DNA from: Rhizobacter sp. AJA081-3 | Lineage (GTDB): Bacteria; Pseudomonadota; Gammaproteobacteria; Burkholderiales; Burkholderiaceae_C | Length of the DNA stretch: 64,000 bases | NCBI RefSeq assembly: GCF_017795745.1 | Contig: NZ_CP059067.1 | Coordinates: forward strand, 62,001 to 126,000 | Reading direction: 5' to 3' | Shown: one piece after another, positions 22,457 through 31,277 of the stretch | Layout of the letters: each line of letters starts with the position of its first letter | Numbering within the stretch: position 1 is the stretch's first letter | The notes under the pieces: model-generated | What the model saw: only the letters and a program-made list of their open reading frames with translations | Database searches by the model: none | Told to the model about the DNA's origin: nothing | Translations under genes and position numbers: made by a program

Positions 22457-23264
22457 AGAGACCGGTGAAGCTGCGGCTGACTTCCAGCTTCTCCGGGTGA
22501 CCCTTCACGGCGACCAGCTGCCGGCCGCGCAGGTCGCGGCTCACCCCGGCGATGGCCTTCACGTTGACCAGGGTCGAGCGGTGGATCTGCCAGAACAGCT
22601 CGGCATCGAGCTCCTCGATCAGCTCCTTGATCGGCTTGCGGATCAGCGCCTCGATCGTCGCCGTCTGCACGCGCGTGTACTTCTCGTCGGAGATGAAGAA
22701 CAGCACGTCGTCCACCGGGATCATCTGGATGCTCTGGCCGACCGTGGCCTGGATCCACTTGAGCTTCGGCGCGCCGCCCGGGTTCATGTGCTGCGCCAGG
22801 CGCTGCAGCATCTGCTGCATGCCCGCCTGCGCCGGGCCTTCGGCGCTGCCGCGTTGGGCGATGCGCTTGCGGATGCGTTCGCCCGTCACGGCCAGCCGCT
22901 CGCGCTCGGCCGGCTTGAGCACATAGTCAGCCGCGCCCTGCTCGAAGGCCTCGACCGCGTACTCGTCGTAGGCGGTGATGAAGACGATCTCGCAGCCGGC
23001 CCAGCCATCCTCCACTTCATCGCCACAGGGCAGCTGAGCGATTGCGCGCGCCGCCTCCACGCCGGTCAAACCCGGCATGCGGATGTCGAGGAAGGCGATG
23101 TCGGGGTGATGCTGCTCGACCAGCTGCAGCGCCTCGTCGCCGTTCTTCGCCTCGCCGACGATCTGCAGCGCGGGCCACACCTCGGCCAGGCGGGCGCGCA
23201 GCTGCTCGCGCATCAACCGTTCGTCGTCGGCGATGACGGCGCGCAGGGCACTGGGCGTGTTCAT
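22443..23264 (-). CDS. LytTR-family response regulator
   Basis: 273 residues. The receiver domain has acidic residues in VIADDE, phospho-acceptor Asp60 in IAFLDIRMPG, Thr in VFITAYDEYAVEAFE and Lys in DYVLKPAERERL. A linker follows, then a LytTR DNA-binding domain with ISDEKYTRVQT and FWQIHRSTLVNVKAI. LytTR regulators bind short direct repeats near target promoters. The start overlaps the stop of the sensor kinase by four bases, so they are translationally coupled. The 3' end overlaps yhhN by 14 bases on the opposite strand. Confidence 0.93.
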   Translation of the reverse strand: MNTPSALRAVIADDERLMREQLRARLAEVWPALQIVGEAKNGDEALQLVEQHHPDIAFLDIRMPGLTGVEAARAIAQLPCGDEVEDGWAGCEIVFITAYDEYAVEAFEQGAADYVLKPAERERLAVTGERIRKRIAQRGSAEGPAQAGMQQMLQRLAQHMNPGGAPKLKWIQATVGQSIQMIPVDDVLFFISDEKYTRVQTATIEALIRKPIKELIEELDAELFWQIHRSTLVNVKAIAGVSRDLRGRQLVAVKGHPEKLEVSRSFTGLFKGM

Positions 23265-24667
23265 GCGGCCATCGTAGCGCCGTCGCGCGCCTGCGCCACG
23301 TAGGGCACGGTGATCGTCACCCGCGTGCCGCTGGGCAGGTTCTCGCCCACGCTGAGCGAGGCTCGGTTGCCATACAGCAGCTGCAGGCGCTCGCGGATGT
23401 TGTTCAGCCCGATGCCGGTGCCGGCGGTGGCGGCCTTGCCGAAGCCCAGGCCGGAGTCGGCCACCGTCACCGCCAGCTTGCCGTGCACGATCTCCGCCTT
23501 CACGGCCAGCGAGCCGCCCTCGGGCTTGGGCTCCAGGCCGTGCTTGATGGCGTTCTCCACCAGGCTCTGGATCATCATCGGCGGGAACTCCGCCGAGCGC
23601 AGGCCCTCGGGCACGTCGATCAGGGTGCTCAGGCGGTCTTCCATGCGCACCTTGAGGATCTCCAGGTAGGGCGCGATCACCGCCAGCTCGCGGCCGAGGT
23701 CGCGCACGCCGTTGGCCGCCGTCTCGCGCATCGTCGGCATGCTCGCGCGCAGCAGCGCGATCAGGTTCTTCTGCATCACCGAGGCGCGCTTCGGGTCGGT
23801 CTCGATCAGGTGGTCGATGGAGGCCAGCGTATTGAACAGGAAGTGCGGCTCCACCTGCGCCTGCATGGCCGCCATGCGCGCTTCCACCACCTGGCGCTTG
23901 AGCGACTCGGCCTCGGCTGTCTCGGTGGCCTGCGCGGCCTTCACCTCGGCCTGCAGGCGGCCCTTGTAGGTGATCTTCAGGATGATCGACATGGCGATCC
24001 ACAGGAACGCGAGCTCCGGCAGCGAGTCGCCGAAGGTGGCGCGGCGCGGCTTGCGCTTGGGCGCCACCTTGACGGTGACGTCGGCAGCCTTCTTCGCGTC
24101 CGACTTGGCGTCGCGGGCATCCTCGATGGCGTCGGCGATCTCCGCGCGGGCGTCCTCGATGGCCTGGCGCACTTCCTCGCTGTCGGCGCCTGGCGGCACC
24201 TTGATCTCGATGCTGTTCTTGCCGAAGTGCACGGTCGGGTCGGAGGCCGCGCCGGCGGGCACTTCGGCGTTCGGGCGCACGATGATGCCCTTGCCGCTGA
24301 TCGAGATCTCGACGCCGCTCTTGGCGCCGCTGGCGGCCGTGTCCGCGGGCTGAGGCCCCTCCAGCCGAACGACGGGTGACTTCGGCGGCGCGGGCGCCTT
24401 GGCCTGCGGCGCCTCGGTCGCGAACCACTGCGGCGTCGGCCAGCTGAACGGCGGGATGTTCTGCGCGATGCCGGTGATGATCAGCAGCAGCACCGCCAGC
24501 AGCGCGAAGCGCCACCAGCTGATGCCCACCAGCCAGTTGCCGTAGGCATGGAAGGCGCTCAGCGCGGTCGCCTTGAAGGCCTGCCAGCGCCCGGGCGGCA
24601 CCGGCCGCGGCGGCAGCGGCGGCAGCGGGGGGATGGGCGGGGCGGGTGGCACGGGCGGGATCGACAT
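23261..24667 (-). CDS. LytS-type sensor histidine kinase
   Basis: 468 residues. A proline-rich cytoplasmic tail (residues 3-30, mostly PP pairs) precedes a membrane helix (WRFALLAVLLLIITGIAQ). An external region of about 150 residues follows, with an acidic/lysine helix of repeated DARD and DAK motifs. A second helix (LAFLWIAMSIILKIT) comes next. The kinase core has His275 in QAQVEPHFLFNTL, the His_kinase family signature, and an ATPase domain with SLVENAIKHGLEP and SGLGFGKA. It pairs with the LytTR regulator through an ATGA overlap. I chose the ATG at 24665-24667; upstream codons give an unlikely arginine-rich extension. The signal is unknown. Confidence 0.9.
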   Translation of the reverse strand: MSIPPVPPAPPIPPLPPLPPRPVPPGRWQAFKATALSAFHAYGNWLVGISWWRFALLAVLLLIITGIAQNIPPFSWPTPQWFATEAPQAKAPAPPKSPVVRLEGPQPADTAASGAKSGVEISISGKGIIVRPNAEVPAGAASDPTVHFGKNSIEIKVPPGADSEEVRQAIEDARAEIADAIEDARDAKSDAKKAADVTVKVAPKRKPRRATFGDSLPELAFLWIAMSIILKITYKGRLQAEVKAAQATETAEAESLKRQVVEARMAAMQAQVEPHFLFNTLASIDHLIETDPKRASVMQKNLIALLRASMPTMRETAANGVRDLGRELAVIAPYLEILKVRMEDRLSTLIDVPEGLRSAEFPPMMIQSLVENAIKHGLEPKPEGGSLAVKAEIVHGKLAVTVADSGLGFGKAATAGTGIGLNNIRERLQLLYGNRASLSVGENLPSGTRVTITVPYVAQARDGATMAA

Positions 24668-24799
24668 GGGCGGCTTTCGGCAAGACGCCCGAACTGTACG
24701 GTCGCCGCACCGGCGCTGCGCGGGCCGTGCGACAGCCCGCCGCCCCGGGCGGACAGCCCGCATACGCCGGCGACAGTCCGTCGGCGGCCCCCGCCGCTC

Positions 24800-26242
24800 C
24801 TACAGGAAGCCGAGCGTGCGCGCGCTGCCGAAGTTGCGCAGGTTGGGCAGCACCGTGTCGAGCTGCGCGTCGGTGGTGCCGAACCACGAGAGCAGCGTGG
24901 CCGCGTACTGGTCGACCGAGCTGGTCGGGATCCAGCGGCCCTGCAGTTCCCAGCTGTCCACGCCCACGTCATCGGGGCCGCCCAGGGCCAGCGTCGGATA
25001 GGTGCCGTAGGTCAGCCCGCCCTTGACGGCGCCGCCGATCACCAGGTGCTGGCTGCCCCAGGCGTGGTCGGTTCCGCTGCTGTTGTTCGGCGTGAAGGTG
25101 CGGCCGAAGTCGCTCTGCGTGAATGCCGTGACCGCGTCGGCCAGCGCCATCGCCTTCATCGCGTTGTGGAAGCAGGCGAGCGAATCGCCCACCTCCTTGA
25201 GCAGGTTCGCGTGGTTGCCCACCAGCACGGTGCCGCCGATCTGGTTGGCATGGGTGTCGAAGCCGCCGAGCTGCGCGAAGAAGATCTGCCGGTTGCCCTG
25301 CACCGTGGCGTTGCCGGCGATCAGCTTGGCGATCTGGTAGAGCTGTCGCGGCAGCCCGTCGGCCACGTCGCCATTGGCGATCAGCGGCGCGAAGGCGTTG
25401 TCGATTGCCGCCACCGAGCCGGCCTGTCCCGGCTTCACCTTGATCAGCGCGGCCAGCCGGTCCGACATCGCGAAGGCGTCGCGCTGCATGCCCGCGTAGA
25501 CCTCGGCGAGGTCGTTGTCCTGCGCCTGGCTGTAGATGCCGCGCAGCGCCGTGGCGCGCGCCACCAGGGGCGCGTAGCCGGTGCGCCAGCTCTCGGTGCC
25601 GAGTTCATAGGCGCCGAAGGTAGCGCCCGGCTCGGGCAGCACCAGCGGGGCGGAGAGCGCAGACAGGCCGAAGCGCCCATTGCCGCCCACCGAGATCACC
25701 GGGTTGGCGGTGGCCAGCGTCTGCGCGGCCCGCCCGCCCCAGCCGGTGCGCGTCAGCGCATCGGTGCTGCCGCTCTCCCACAGCACCTGCTGGTCGCTGT
25801 GCGAGAACAGGTTGTCGGGCACCAGGTCCGAACTCTCCGGCGCGGCGCGGAACTGCGCCTTGGTCATCGGCTGGAACAGCGGGCCGACGTTGAACACCGG
25901 TGCGAGCCGGCCTTCGGCCCAGGCCGGTGCCAGGGCCGCCAGCGAGGGGTGCAGCCCGTAGCCGCTGCTGCCCAGGCCGATCAGGCTGGCCTGCGGCAGC
26001 GCCAGTGCCCTGCGCACCGCGCTGTACTGGCCGTAGCGCGTGGCGTCAGTGGGCACGATGGTGTTGAGGCCGTCGTTGCCGCCGTACAGGAAGATGCACA
26101 CCAGCGCCTTGTAGTCGGCGGCGCGCGCCGGCGCGCCCGGCAGCAGCAGGTTGCCGATCGTGCCGGCGCCGGCGGTGGCGCCCATCAGGCCGGCGAGCTT
26201 GAGCCAGTGGCGGCGGTTCATCGTCATGGCGCGGGCTTTCAT
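24800..26242 (-). CDS. DUF1501 family secreted protein
   Basis: 480 residues. The N-terminus MNRRHWLKLAGLMGATAGAG is a twin-arginine-type signal ending about PARA. Mature landmarks are ICIFLYGGNDGLNTIVP-like (seen as VCIFLYGGNDGLNTIVP), HSDQQVLWESG, GGFDTHANQ and FGRTFTPNNSSGTDHAWGS. These match DUF1501, a sulfatase/alkaline-phosphatase-like fold of unknown reaction with conserved Asp/His/Asn metal-type residues. It starts at the ATG that overlaps the DUF1800 stop by four bases, an almost universal pairing for these two families. Export is probably by Tat in folded form. Confidence 0.9.
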   Translation of the reverse strand: MKARAMTMNRRHWLKLAGLMGATAGAGTIGNLLLPGAPARAADYKALVCIFLYGGNDGLNTIVPTDATRYGQYSAVRRALALPQASLIGLGSSGYGLHPSLAALAPAWAEGRLAPVFNVGPLFQPMTKAQFRAAPESSDLVPDNLFSHSDQQVLWESGSTDALTRTGWGGRAAQTLATANPVISVGGNGRFGLSALSAPLVLPEPGATFGAYELGTESWRTGYAPLVARATALRGIYSQAQDNDLAEVYAGMQRDAFAMSDRLAALIKVKPGQAGSVAAIDNAFAPLIANGDVADGLPRQLYQIAKLIAGNATVQGNRQIFFAQLGGFDTHANQIGGTVLVGNHANLLKEVGDSLACFHNAMKAMALADAVTAFTQSDFGRTFTPNNSSGTDHAWGSQHLVIGGAVKGGLTYGTYPTLALGGPDDVGVDSWELQGRWIPTSSVDQYAATLLSWFGTTDAQLDTVLPNLRNFGSARTLGFL

Positions 26243-28194
26243 CGCTGCACCTGGAAGGCGGGGGTGGCGAACACCAGGTAGGCGGCCTGCTTGACGCGCT
26301 CGCTCTGCCAGGTGCTGCTGGTCGAGGCGTTGAAGGCCTCGACGGCGGTGATGATCTGCGTGCGCGTCGCGCTCGGCAGCGCGGCGCCGGTGGCCAGCAC
26401 CGAGAGGCGGTCGACGAGCCTGGCGGCATCGGCCGCATCGGCCTCGAAGGGCGCCGTGTTCACCGCCGTGCCGAAGGCGCCAGGCACGCCGGCCTCCGCC
26501 GTCGAGCCGCCCCAATAAAGCAGGTAGGTGAGGAAGTTCAGCCGCTCCAGCGCCGAGTTGGCGTTGTGGATGCCGAACTGCGGGCCGACCATCGTGGCGT
26601 TGCCCGGCACCGGGTAGTCCGGCGGGTAGAAGTTGAACACCGAGGGCGGCCGGAACACATGCTGGCGCAGCACCTCGCCCCACCACCAGGCCAGCGCCTC
26701 GCCGTCGCTGCGGCCGTTCAGCGCACGCAGCACGCCGGTGAACATCAGCGTCGGCTCGCGCAGCTTGCCGGCGCGGCGCGCGGGCGTGTCGCCGCGCGCC
26801 TCGGCATCGAGCAGCACGGCCGCCACGGTGGCGGCCAGGTCGCCTCGCGTGCCGGCACCGAAGGTCCGGCCCTCGGCGGCGTAGCTGCCGGCGATGAAGG
26901 CCGCGGCCACGCGCTGCACGTAGGCCGGGCTCGGGTTGCTGCTGACCAGGTGCTGGATCAGCTGCTTTCCGATGAAGGGCGCGGTGTTCGGATGCTGCAT
27001 CACGCTGTCGAGCACCAGCTCGAGCGCCGTCGCCGGCGTGCTGTTGGCCGGCTTGCTGACGCCGCCGAGCAGCGGGCGCACGCTGGTGTCGTGGTAGCGC
27101 GTCACCGGCACCATGTCGCCCCCGTAGTACTGGCAGTTCGCGCCGGTGGGCCAGCAGCCGTAGGCGGTGGTGCCGCCGGCCGGGTAGGTCCAGCCGGTCA
27201 TCGCATAAGCGTAGTTGCGCACCGTCTCGTTGTTGTAGGTCGGCGAGCAGGCACCGCCCTTGAGCGAGCCGTCGGCATTGAGCTCGCAGGTGCCGATCGA
27301 GAACAGCTGCAGCAGCTCGCGCGCATAGTTTTCGTTCGGGGCGGCCTTGTCGTTGTTGGCGTTGTTGAGGAAGTCGCCCATCACCGGCGACAGCGTCACC
27401 TTCTTCAGCACCTGCCGGTAGTTGGTGAAGGCGTTGTCGAGCAGCGTGTTGTGGTAGTTGCGCAGGCCGTAGGTGCCCTCGACGTCGAGGTTGTTGACGA
27501 CGACGATCTGCTGCAGCGCGAAAGCCACGCGCTGCCGCAGCTGGTCGGCGTTCTGCGTCGCGTTGCGGTAGAAGTCCCAGGTCAGCGGCTGGCTGGAGAA
27601 CCAGTCGCGCCAGCAGTTCGCGCCGGCGTAGGCGGGCAGGTCGCAGAAGAAGGTGTTGCTGGTGTTCTTGTGGATCGCGTCGCCGCTGCCCGCGGTGTAG
27701 CGCGAGGCCGAGACGCCCATCTGCGCGGCGATCCAGGCGGAGCGGCCCTGGGTGCGGATGTCGGCGATCAGTGATTCGGTGGCGCCGAAGCTGGCCTGGT
27801 CGGCCAGGCGAAACGCGTCGCGAACGCTGACGGGCGCAGGAGCCGGCGCGGGTGCAGGAGCCGGCGCGGGGGCCGGTGCGGGTGCAGGGGCCGGCGCGGG
27901 GGCCGGTGCGGGTGCAGGGGCCGGTGCGGGCGCAGGGGCCGGTGCGGGCGCAGGAGCTGGCGCGGGCGCAGGAGCTGGCGCGGGCGCAGGAGCTGGTGCG
28001 GGCGCAGGAGCTGGTGCGGGCGCAGGAGCTGGCGCGGGCGCGGGCGCGGGCGCAGGAGCTGGTGCGGGCGTGCCGCCCGTGGGCGGAGATGCACTGTCGG
28101 TCGCGCCGCCGCCGCACGCGGCGAGCAGTGCGGTCGCGCCCACCGTCGCGAAGAGCGAGCGCAGGGTGCTCGCCGTATGTACTGCCTTGCGCAT
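26239..28194 (-). CDS. DUF1800 family lipoprotein with long Pro-Ala linker
   Basis: 651 residues. The lipobox LLAAC puts the lipidated cysteine at residue 27. Residues 43-121 are 79 strictly alternating Pro and Ala residues. The DUF1800 domain follows from DAFRLADQASFGATESLI, with landmarks WRDWFSSQPLTWDFYRNA, LRQRVAFALQQIVVVNN, PNENYARELLQLFSIGT and KQLIQHLVSSNPSPAYV. DUF1800 proteins are secreted, of unknown function, and encoded with DUF1501 partners. The Pro-Ala tract would be an extended tether holding the domain well away from the membrane. An ATGA overlap couples it to the DUF1501 gene. Confidence 0.9.
   Translation of the reverse strand: MRKAVHTASTLRSLFATVGATALLAACGGGATDSASPPTGGTPAPAPAPAPAPAPAPAPAPAPAPAPAPAPAPAPAPAPAPAPAPAPAPAPAPAPAPAPAPAPAPAPAPAPAPAPAPAPAPVSVRDAFRLADQASFGATESLIADIRTQGRSAWIAAQMGVSASRYTAGSGDAIHKNTSNTFFCDLPAYAGANCWRDWFSSQPLTWDFYRNATQNADQLRQRVAFALQQIVVVNNLDVEGTYGLRNYHNTLLDNAFTNYRQVLKKVTLSPVMGDFLNNANNDKAAPNENYARELLQLFSIGTCELNADGSLKGGACSPTYNNETVRNYAYAMTGWTYPAGGTTAYGCWPTGANCQYYGGDMVPVTRYHDTSVRPLLGGVSKPANSTPATALELVLDSVMQHPNTAPFIGKQLIQHLVSSNPSPAYVQRVAAAFIAGSYAAEGRTFGAGTRGDLAATVAAVLLDAEARGDTPARRAGKLREPTLMFTGVLRALNGRSDGEALAWWWGEVLRQHVFRPPSVFNFYPPDYPVPGNATMVGPQFGIHNANSALERLNFLTYLLYWGGSTAEAGVPGAFGTAVNTAPFEADAADAARLVDRLSVLATGAALPSATRTQIITAVEAFNASTSSTWQSERVKQAAYLVFATPAFQVQR
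27832..28068 (-). repeat. Degenerate tandem repeat coding for the Pro-Ala tract
   Basis: The 237-base tract is built from variants of CCGGCGCGGG, GCAGGAGCTGGC and GCAGGGGCCGGT (plus-strand view), repeated in six-base multiples and in larger 24-30-base blocks. Third-position changes vary while the Pro-Ala coding stays unbroken, so the coding is under constraint. Such a tract could change length by slippage without frameshift if whole six-base units are gained or lost. Confidence 0.9.
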
Positions 28195-28351
28195 CGAACT
28201 CCCTTTGCCGTCATGTCGCGGCTTGAGCGGTGAACGATGCCCGAGCGGAGGTGCTACGCAGTGACCAAACGTGTCGCCCGACGGCGCTTCGAGCGCTCGG
28301 CGCTTCAGCTTGTCACAGCTGGGCGGGATGTTTCGCGTCGGCGCGACGTCT

Positions 28352-29836
28352 TCACGAGCCGCGCCGGGCCGCGGTGGCCGAGGCCCGGGCGTTCAGCGCG
28401 TTGGGGAAGTACAGCGCCGTCAGGCTCGCGGTGTGCACCGGCACGAAGCCCTCGCGCTGCGGCGTGTCGCCGGAAAAGCGCCGCCAGTCGCGCAGCCAGT
28501 GGATGGCGTCGCAGGTCTCCAGCAGGCCCAGCGTCTCGCGGTCGCCGACGAGGATGCCCTGCACGCGCAGGCCGAGTTCGCTGCGCGCCGCCTCCAGGTG
28601 CGCCTGCGTCGCCGGCGTGCAGCCGAACTCGCCGTCGCTGACGATCAACAGGTCGGCACCGCTCCAGCGCGCCTCGCGCACACGCTGCACCGCGCGTTCG
28701 ATCGGCGCCTGCACGTCGGTGCCGCCGTCGAAGCTCTGGCCGAGCAGCTCGAGCAGCGCATCGAGGCCGTCCTGCGGCCGCTCGGCCGGGCGCAGCTCGC
28801 GCTCGATCACTTCGTCCGGCCCGCCGAAGGCGATGAGCAGGCAGCCGCGCTTCTCGCGATGTGCGGTGCGCAGCGCCTCCAGCACCACCGCCTTGGCGAT
28901 GTTCTCCGGCGCACCCTGCATCGAGCCCGAGGTGTCGACGGCCAGGATGATCGGCCCGCGTTCCAGCCGCTGCGGCTGCGACACGCTGCGCTGCCGCGCA
29001 CGCCCTTCGGGATCGGGCACGTGTTCGATCAGCACGGCTTCGCTCTGGTAGGTGAGCAGCCGGCTCTCGGCCAGCCGCGCACGCCACAGCTTGTGCAGCA
29101 CCGGGTGGCGGATCTGCAGGGCCTCGCTGCCCAGCATGCGCTCGATGCGGTCGGAATGGCGGATGCCCATCAGTTCGCCTGGGGCGTCCGGCAGGCGCGT
29201 CTCGCGCTCGTGCAGCGGCAGCGGCGTGTCGAGCGCCGCCTGCGCTGCCAGGGCGGGCGGACGATCGGGATGATGGTGGGCGCGGCCCAGGCTGCGGATC
29301 AGCTCGGCCAGCGGCTGCAGGTGCGCCAGCAGCGCGCTGATGCGCTGGGCCTCGCGCCATTCGCGCGCCGTGAGCCGGCCGCGCAGTTCGTCCCAGCGCA
29401 GGTGGGCGAGGTCGCCCAGGCCCTGCATCAGCGCGAGCGCTTCTTCCCAGCCGCTCTTCTCGACGGCCCACTCCTCGCGAAAGCCCTGCGCGCTCGCCGC
29501 GATGGCCTGGGTGCGCGTCAGCCGCGGCTGCAGGTCGATGATGCGATCCAGGTGCCACAGCATCGTGCGAAGCACCTGCTCGGCGAGCGCAGGGACGCCG
29601 TGGGTGAGTTGCGGCAGGTCGAGTTCACCGATGGCCGTGCGCAGCGGCATCAGCGCCTGCGCATCGCCGAAGTCCAGCCTCTCGTCAGGCAGCTGTCCAC
29701 GCTCCAGCGCGTCGAGCCAGCCGCGCAGGTCGGCCAGCCGCGCGGCGCTGTTGCCGCAGGCAGTCACCAGCCCCGGCAGCCACAGCTCGCGCGGCAGGGC
29801 GGCGAGCCGGTCGTAGGGCGCGTCGATCGGCCCCAT
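28352..29836 (-). CDS. ViaA-like VWA-domain protein
   Basis: 494 residues. A helical N-terminal region of about 290 residues precedes a C-terminal von Willebrand A domain. The MIDAS motif is DTSGS at residues 301-305, followed by GGTD and the VSDGEFG aspartate. The tail IHWLRDWRRF is like the end of ViaA. In E. coli ViaA works with the AAA+ ATPase RavA and affects respiratory complexes and aminoglycoside sensitivity. Here the RavA-like gene lies just upstream with a four-base gap. I chose the ATG at 29834-29836 over a TTG five codons upstream that overlaps the ATPase stop. Confidence 0.85.
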   Translation of the reverse strand: MGPIDAPYDRLAALPRELWLPGLVTACGNSAARLADLRGWLDALERGQLPDERLDFGDAQALMPLRTAIGELDLPQLTHGVPALAEQVLRTMLWHLDRIIDLQPRLTRTQAIAASAQGFREEWAVEKSGWEEALALMQGLGDLAHLRWDELRGRLTAREWREAQRISALLAHLQPLAELIRSLGRAHHHPDRPPALAAQAALDTPLPLHERETRLPDAPGELMGIRHSDRIERMLGSEALQIRHPVLHKLWRARLAESRLLTYQSEAVLIEHVPDPEGRARQRSVSQPQRLERGPIILAVDTSGSMQGAPENIAKAVVLEALRTAHREKRGCLLIAFGGPDEVIERELRPAERPQDGLDALLELLGQSFDGGTDVQAPIERAVQRVREARWSGADLLIVSDGEFGCTPATQAHLEAARSELGLRVQGILVGDRETLGLLETCDAIHWLRDWRRFSGDTPQREGFVPVHTASLTALYFPNALNARASATAARRGS

Positions 29837-29840
29837 GGAC

Positions 29841-31223
29841 TCAGGCGCCAATGGCGATGGGCTCCGGCGCCTGCTGCGGCAGGGCCTCGTCGATCGGCAG
29901 CGCAGCGAAGCCTTCGCGCGCGTGCGCCAGACGGGCGAGCAGCGAGTCGAGGATGGCGATCGTGCGGCGGCGGTTGCCGGTCAGCGTGGCCGCGAGCGAG
30001 GGGGGCAGCCAGACGCGGCCCTCGAGAGCGCGCTCCAGTTCGGCCAAGGCCGCGCGCAACGCGGGCAAGGGTTCGGCGGCACGCGCCGTGACCTCATCGA
30101 CCTGGGCGAGCCGCGCGGCCACGTGCACCGGGCTCCAGCGGCGGCGCATCGCGTCTTCCAGCGAGGTGGTGACCATGCGCAGCATGCCGGTCTCGCCGGC
30201 GCCGCCGATGGCACGCGCCAGCGCGAGCTTGCCGGCGCTGTCGTCGGCGCCGTCGGCCGGCATGGAGAGCTCGATCTCCAGCTGCTTCTCGAAGGCCTCG
30301 ACGGCGCGGGTGAGCCAAGGCGCCTCGTGCACCGTGGCCTGCGCCACCTCGGCGATGAACCACTCGTGCAGCGCCGGCACCTGCGCCGGCTGCGCAGCCA
30401 CCACATAAGGCACGAGCCAGAGGTCGAGCGTGTCGACGGCGGCGCGGCCTTCGGTGTGCGCAGCGCTGCGCAGCAGGGCGACGAGCTGCCGCCAGCGGCG
30501 GTCCGACACCGTGATGCCCTGCGACGCAGCGAAGCCACGCAGCGCGCCCAGCGCCTCCAGCACACCGGCGGGCAGTTCTACCTGCTCGCGTTGAACCAGC
30601 GCGTCGCGCAGCTCGTCGTTCGACACCGGCACGGCGGCGGCCGGCGCGCCGGGCTGCAGCGTCAGCAGAGCGGCAAACGCCGCATCGCTGACGCCGGCCA
30701 CCGGCACCCGCACCAGGAAGCGGTCGTGGAAGGCCATCAGCGCCTCTTCGGCCGGCACCTCGTTGGTCGCCCCGACCACGCAGATCAGCGGCGTGCGCAC
30801 GCGCGCGCTGCCGTTGTCGAACTCGCGCTCGTTGAGCAGCGTGAGCAGCGCGTTGAGGATCGCCGAATTGGCCTTGAACACCTCGTCGAGGAAGGCGATG
30901 CTGGCCGTGGGCAGGTAGCCGTCGACCAGGCGCTCGTAGCGGTCGTGCTCCAGCGCCTTCAGCGACAGCGGGCCGAACAGCTCCTCGGGAGTCGAGAAGC
31001 GCGTGAGCAGCCGCTCGAAGTAGCGTGCGCCACCGAAGGCGCGGTGCAGCCGCCGCGCCAGTTCGCTCTTGGCCGTGCCCGGCGGGCCGATCAGCAGCAC
31101 GTGTTCGCCGGCGAGCGCGGCGAGCAGCGCCAGCCGCACCGCGGTATCGCGTTCGAGCAGGCCCAGTTCGAGCTGTGCGACCAGCGCGCGCCAGCGCGCG
31201 CGGTCGGTGAGGGCGGCATTCAT
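29841..31223 (-). CDS. RavA-like MoxR-family AAA+ ATPase
   Basis: 460 residues. Walker A GPPGTAKS (residues 46-53), Walker B region ASIAFLDEVFKANS, sensor I in CVVGATNEVPAEE, and a sensor-2 region follow. STPEELFGPLSLKALE is the typical MoxR/RavA pore-loop segment. E. coli RavA is 498 residues with an inserted LARA domain; the part after residue 300 here is shorter and less conserved. It is probably a hexameric remodelling ATPase working with the VWA partner encoded four bases downstream. An exact RavA orthology is inference from fold and pairing. Confidence 0.87.
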   Translation of the reverse strand: MNAALTDRARWRALVAQLELGLLERDTAVRLALLAALAGEHVLLIGPPGTAKSELARRLHRAFGGARYFERLLTRFSTPEELFGPLSLKALEHDRYERLVDGYLPTASIAFLDEVFKANSAILNALLTLLNEREFDNGSARVRTPLICVVGATNEVPAEEALMAFHDRFLVRVPVAGVSDAAFAALLTLQPGAPAAAVPVSNDELRDALVQREQVELPAGVLEALGALRGFAASQGITVSDRRWRQLVALLRSAAHTEGRAAVDTLDLWLVPYVVAAQPAQVPALHEWFIAEVAQATVHEAPWLTRAVEAFEKQLEIELSMPADGADDSAGKLALARAIGGAGETGMLRMVTTSLEDAMRRRWSPVHVAARLAQVDEVTARAAEPLPALRAALAELERALEGRVWLPPSLAATLTGNRRRTIAILDSLLARLAHAREGFAALPIDEALPQQAPEPIAIGA

Positions 31224-31277
31224 GCGCGCATTCTGGCGCGATTCACGCCGCCCCCGACTTGATGCAGCTTCAGGGCA

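Noticed and set aside
27752-28264. Plus-strand frame coding for a long Gly-Ala repeat
   Set aside because: It is the complement of the Pro-Ala tract of the DUF1800 gene and has no domain or start support.
29835-31262. Plus-strand frame of 475 codons opposite the RavA-like gene
   Set aside because: Shadow of the ATPase; composition is His/Arg/Gln-rich and no family is seen.
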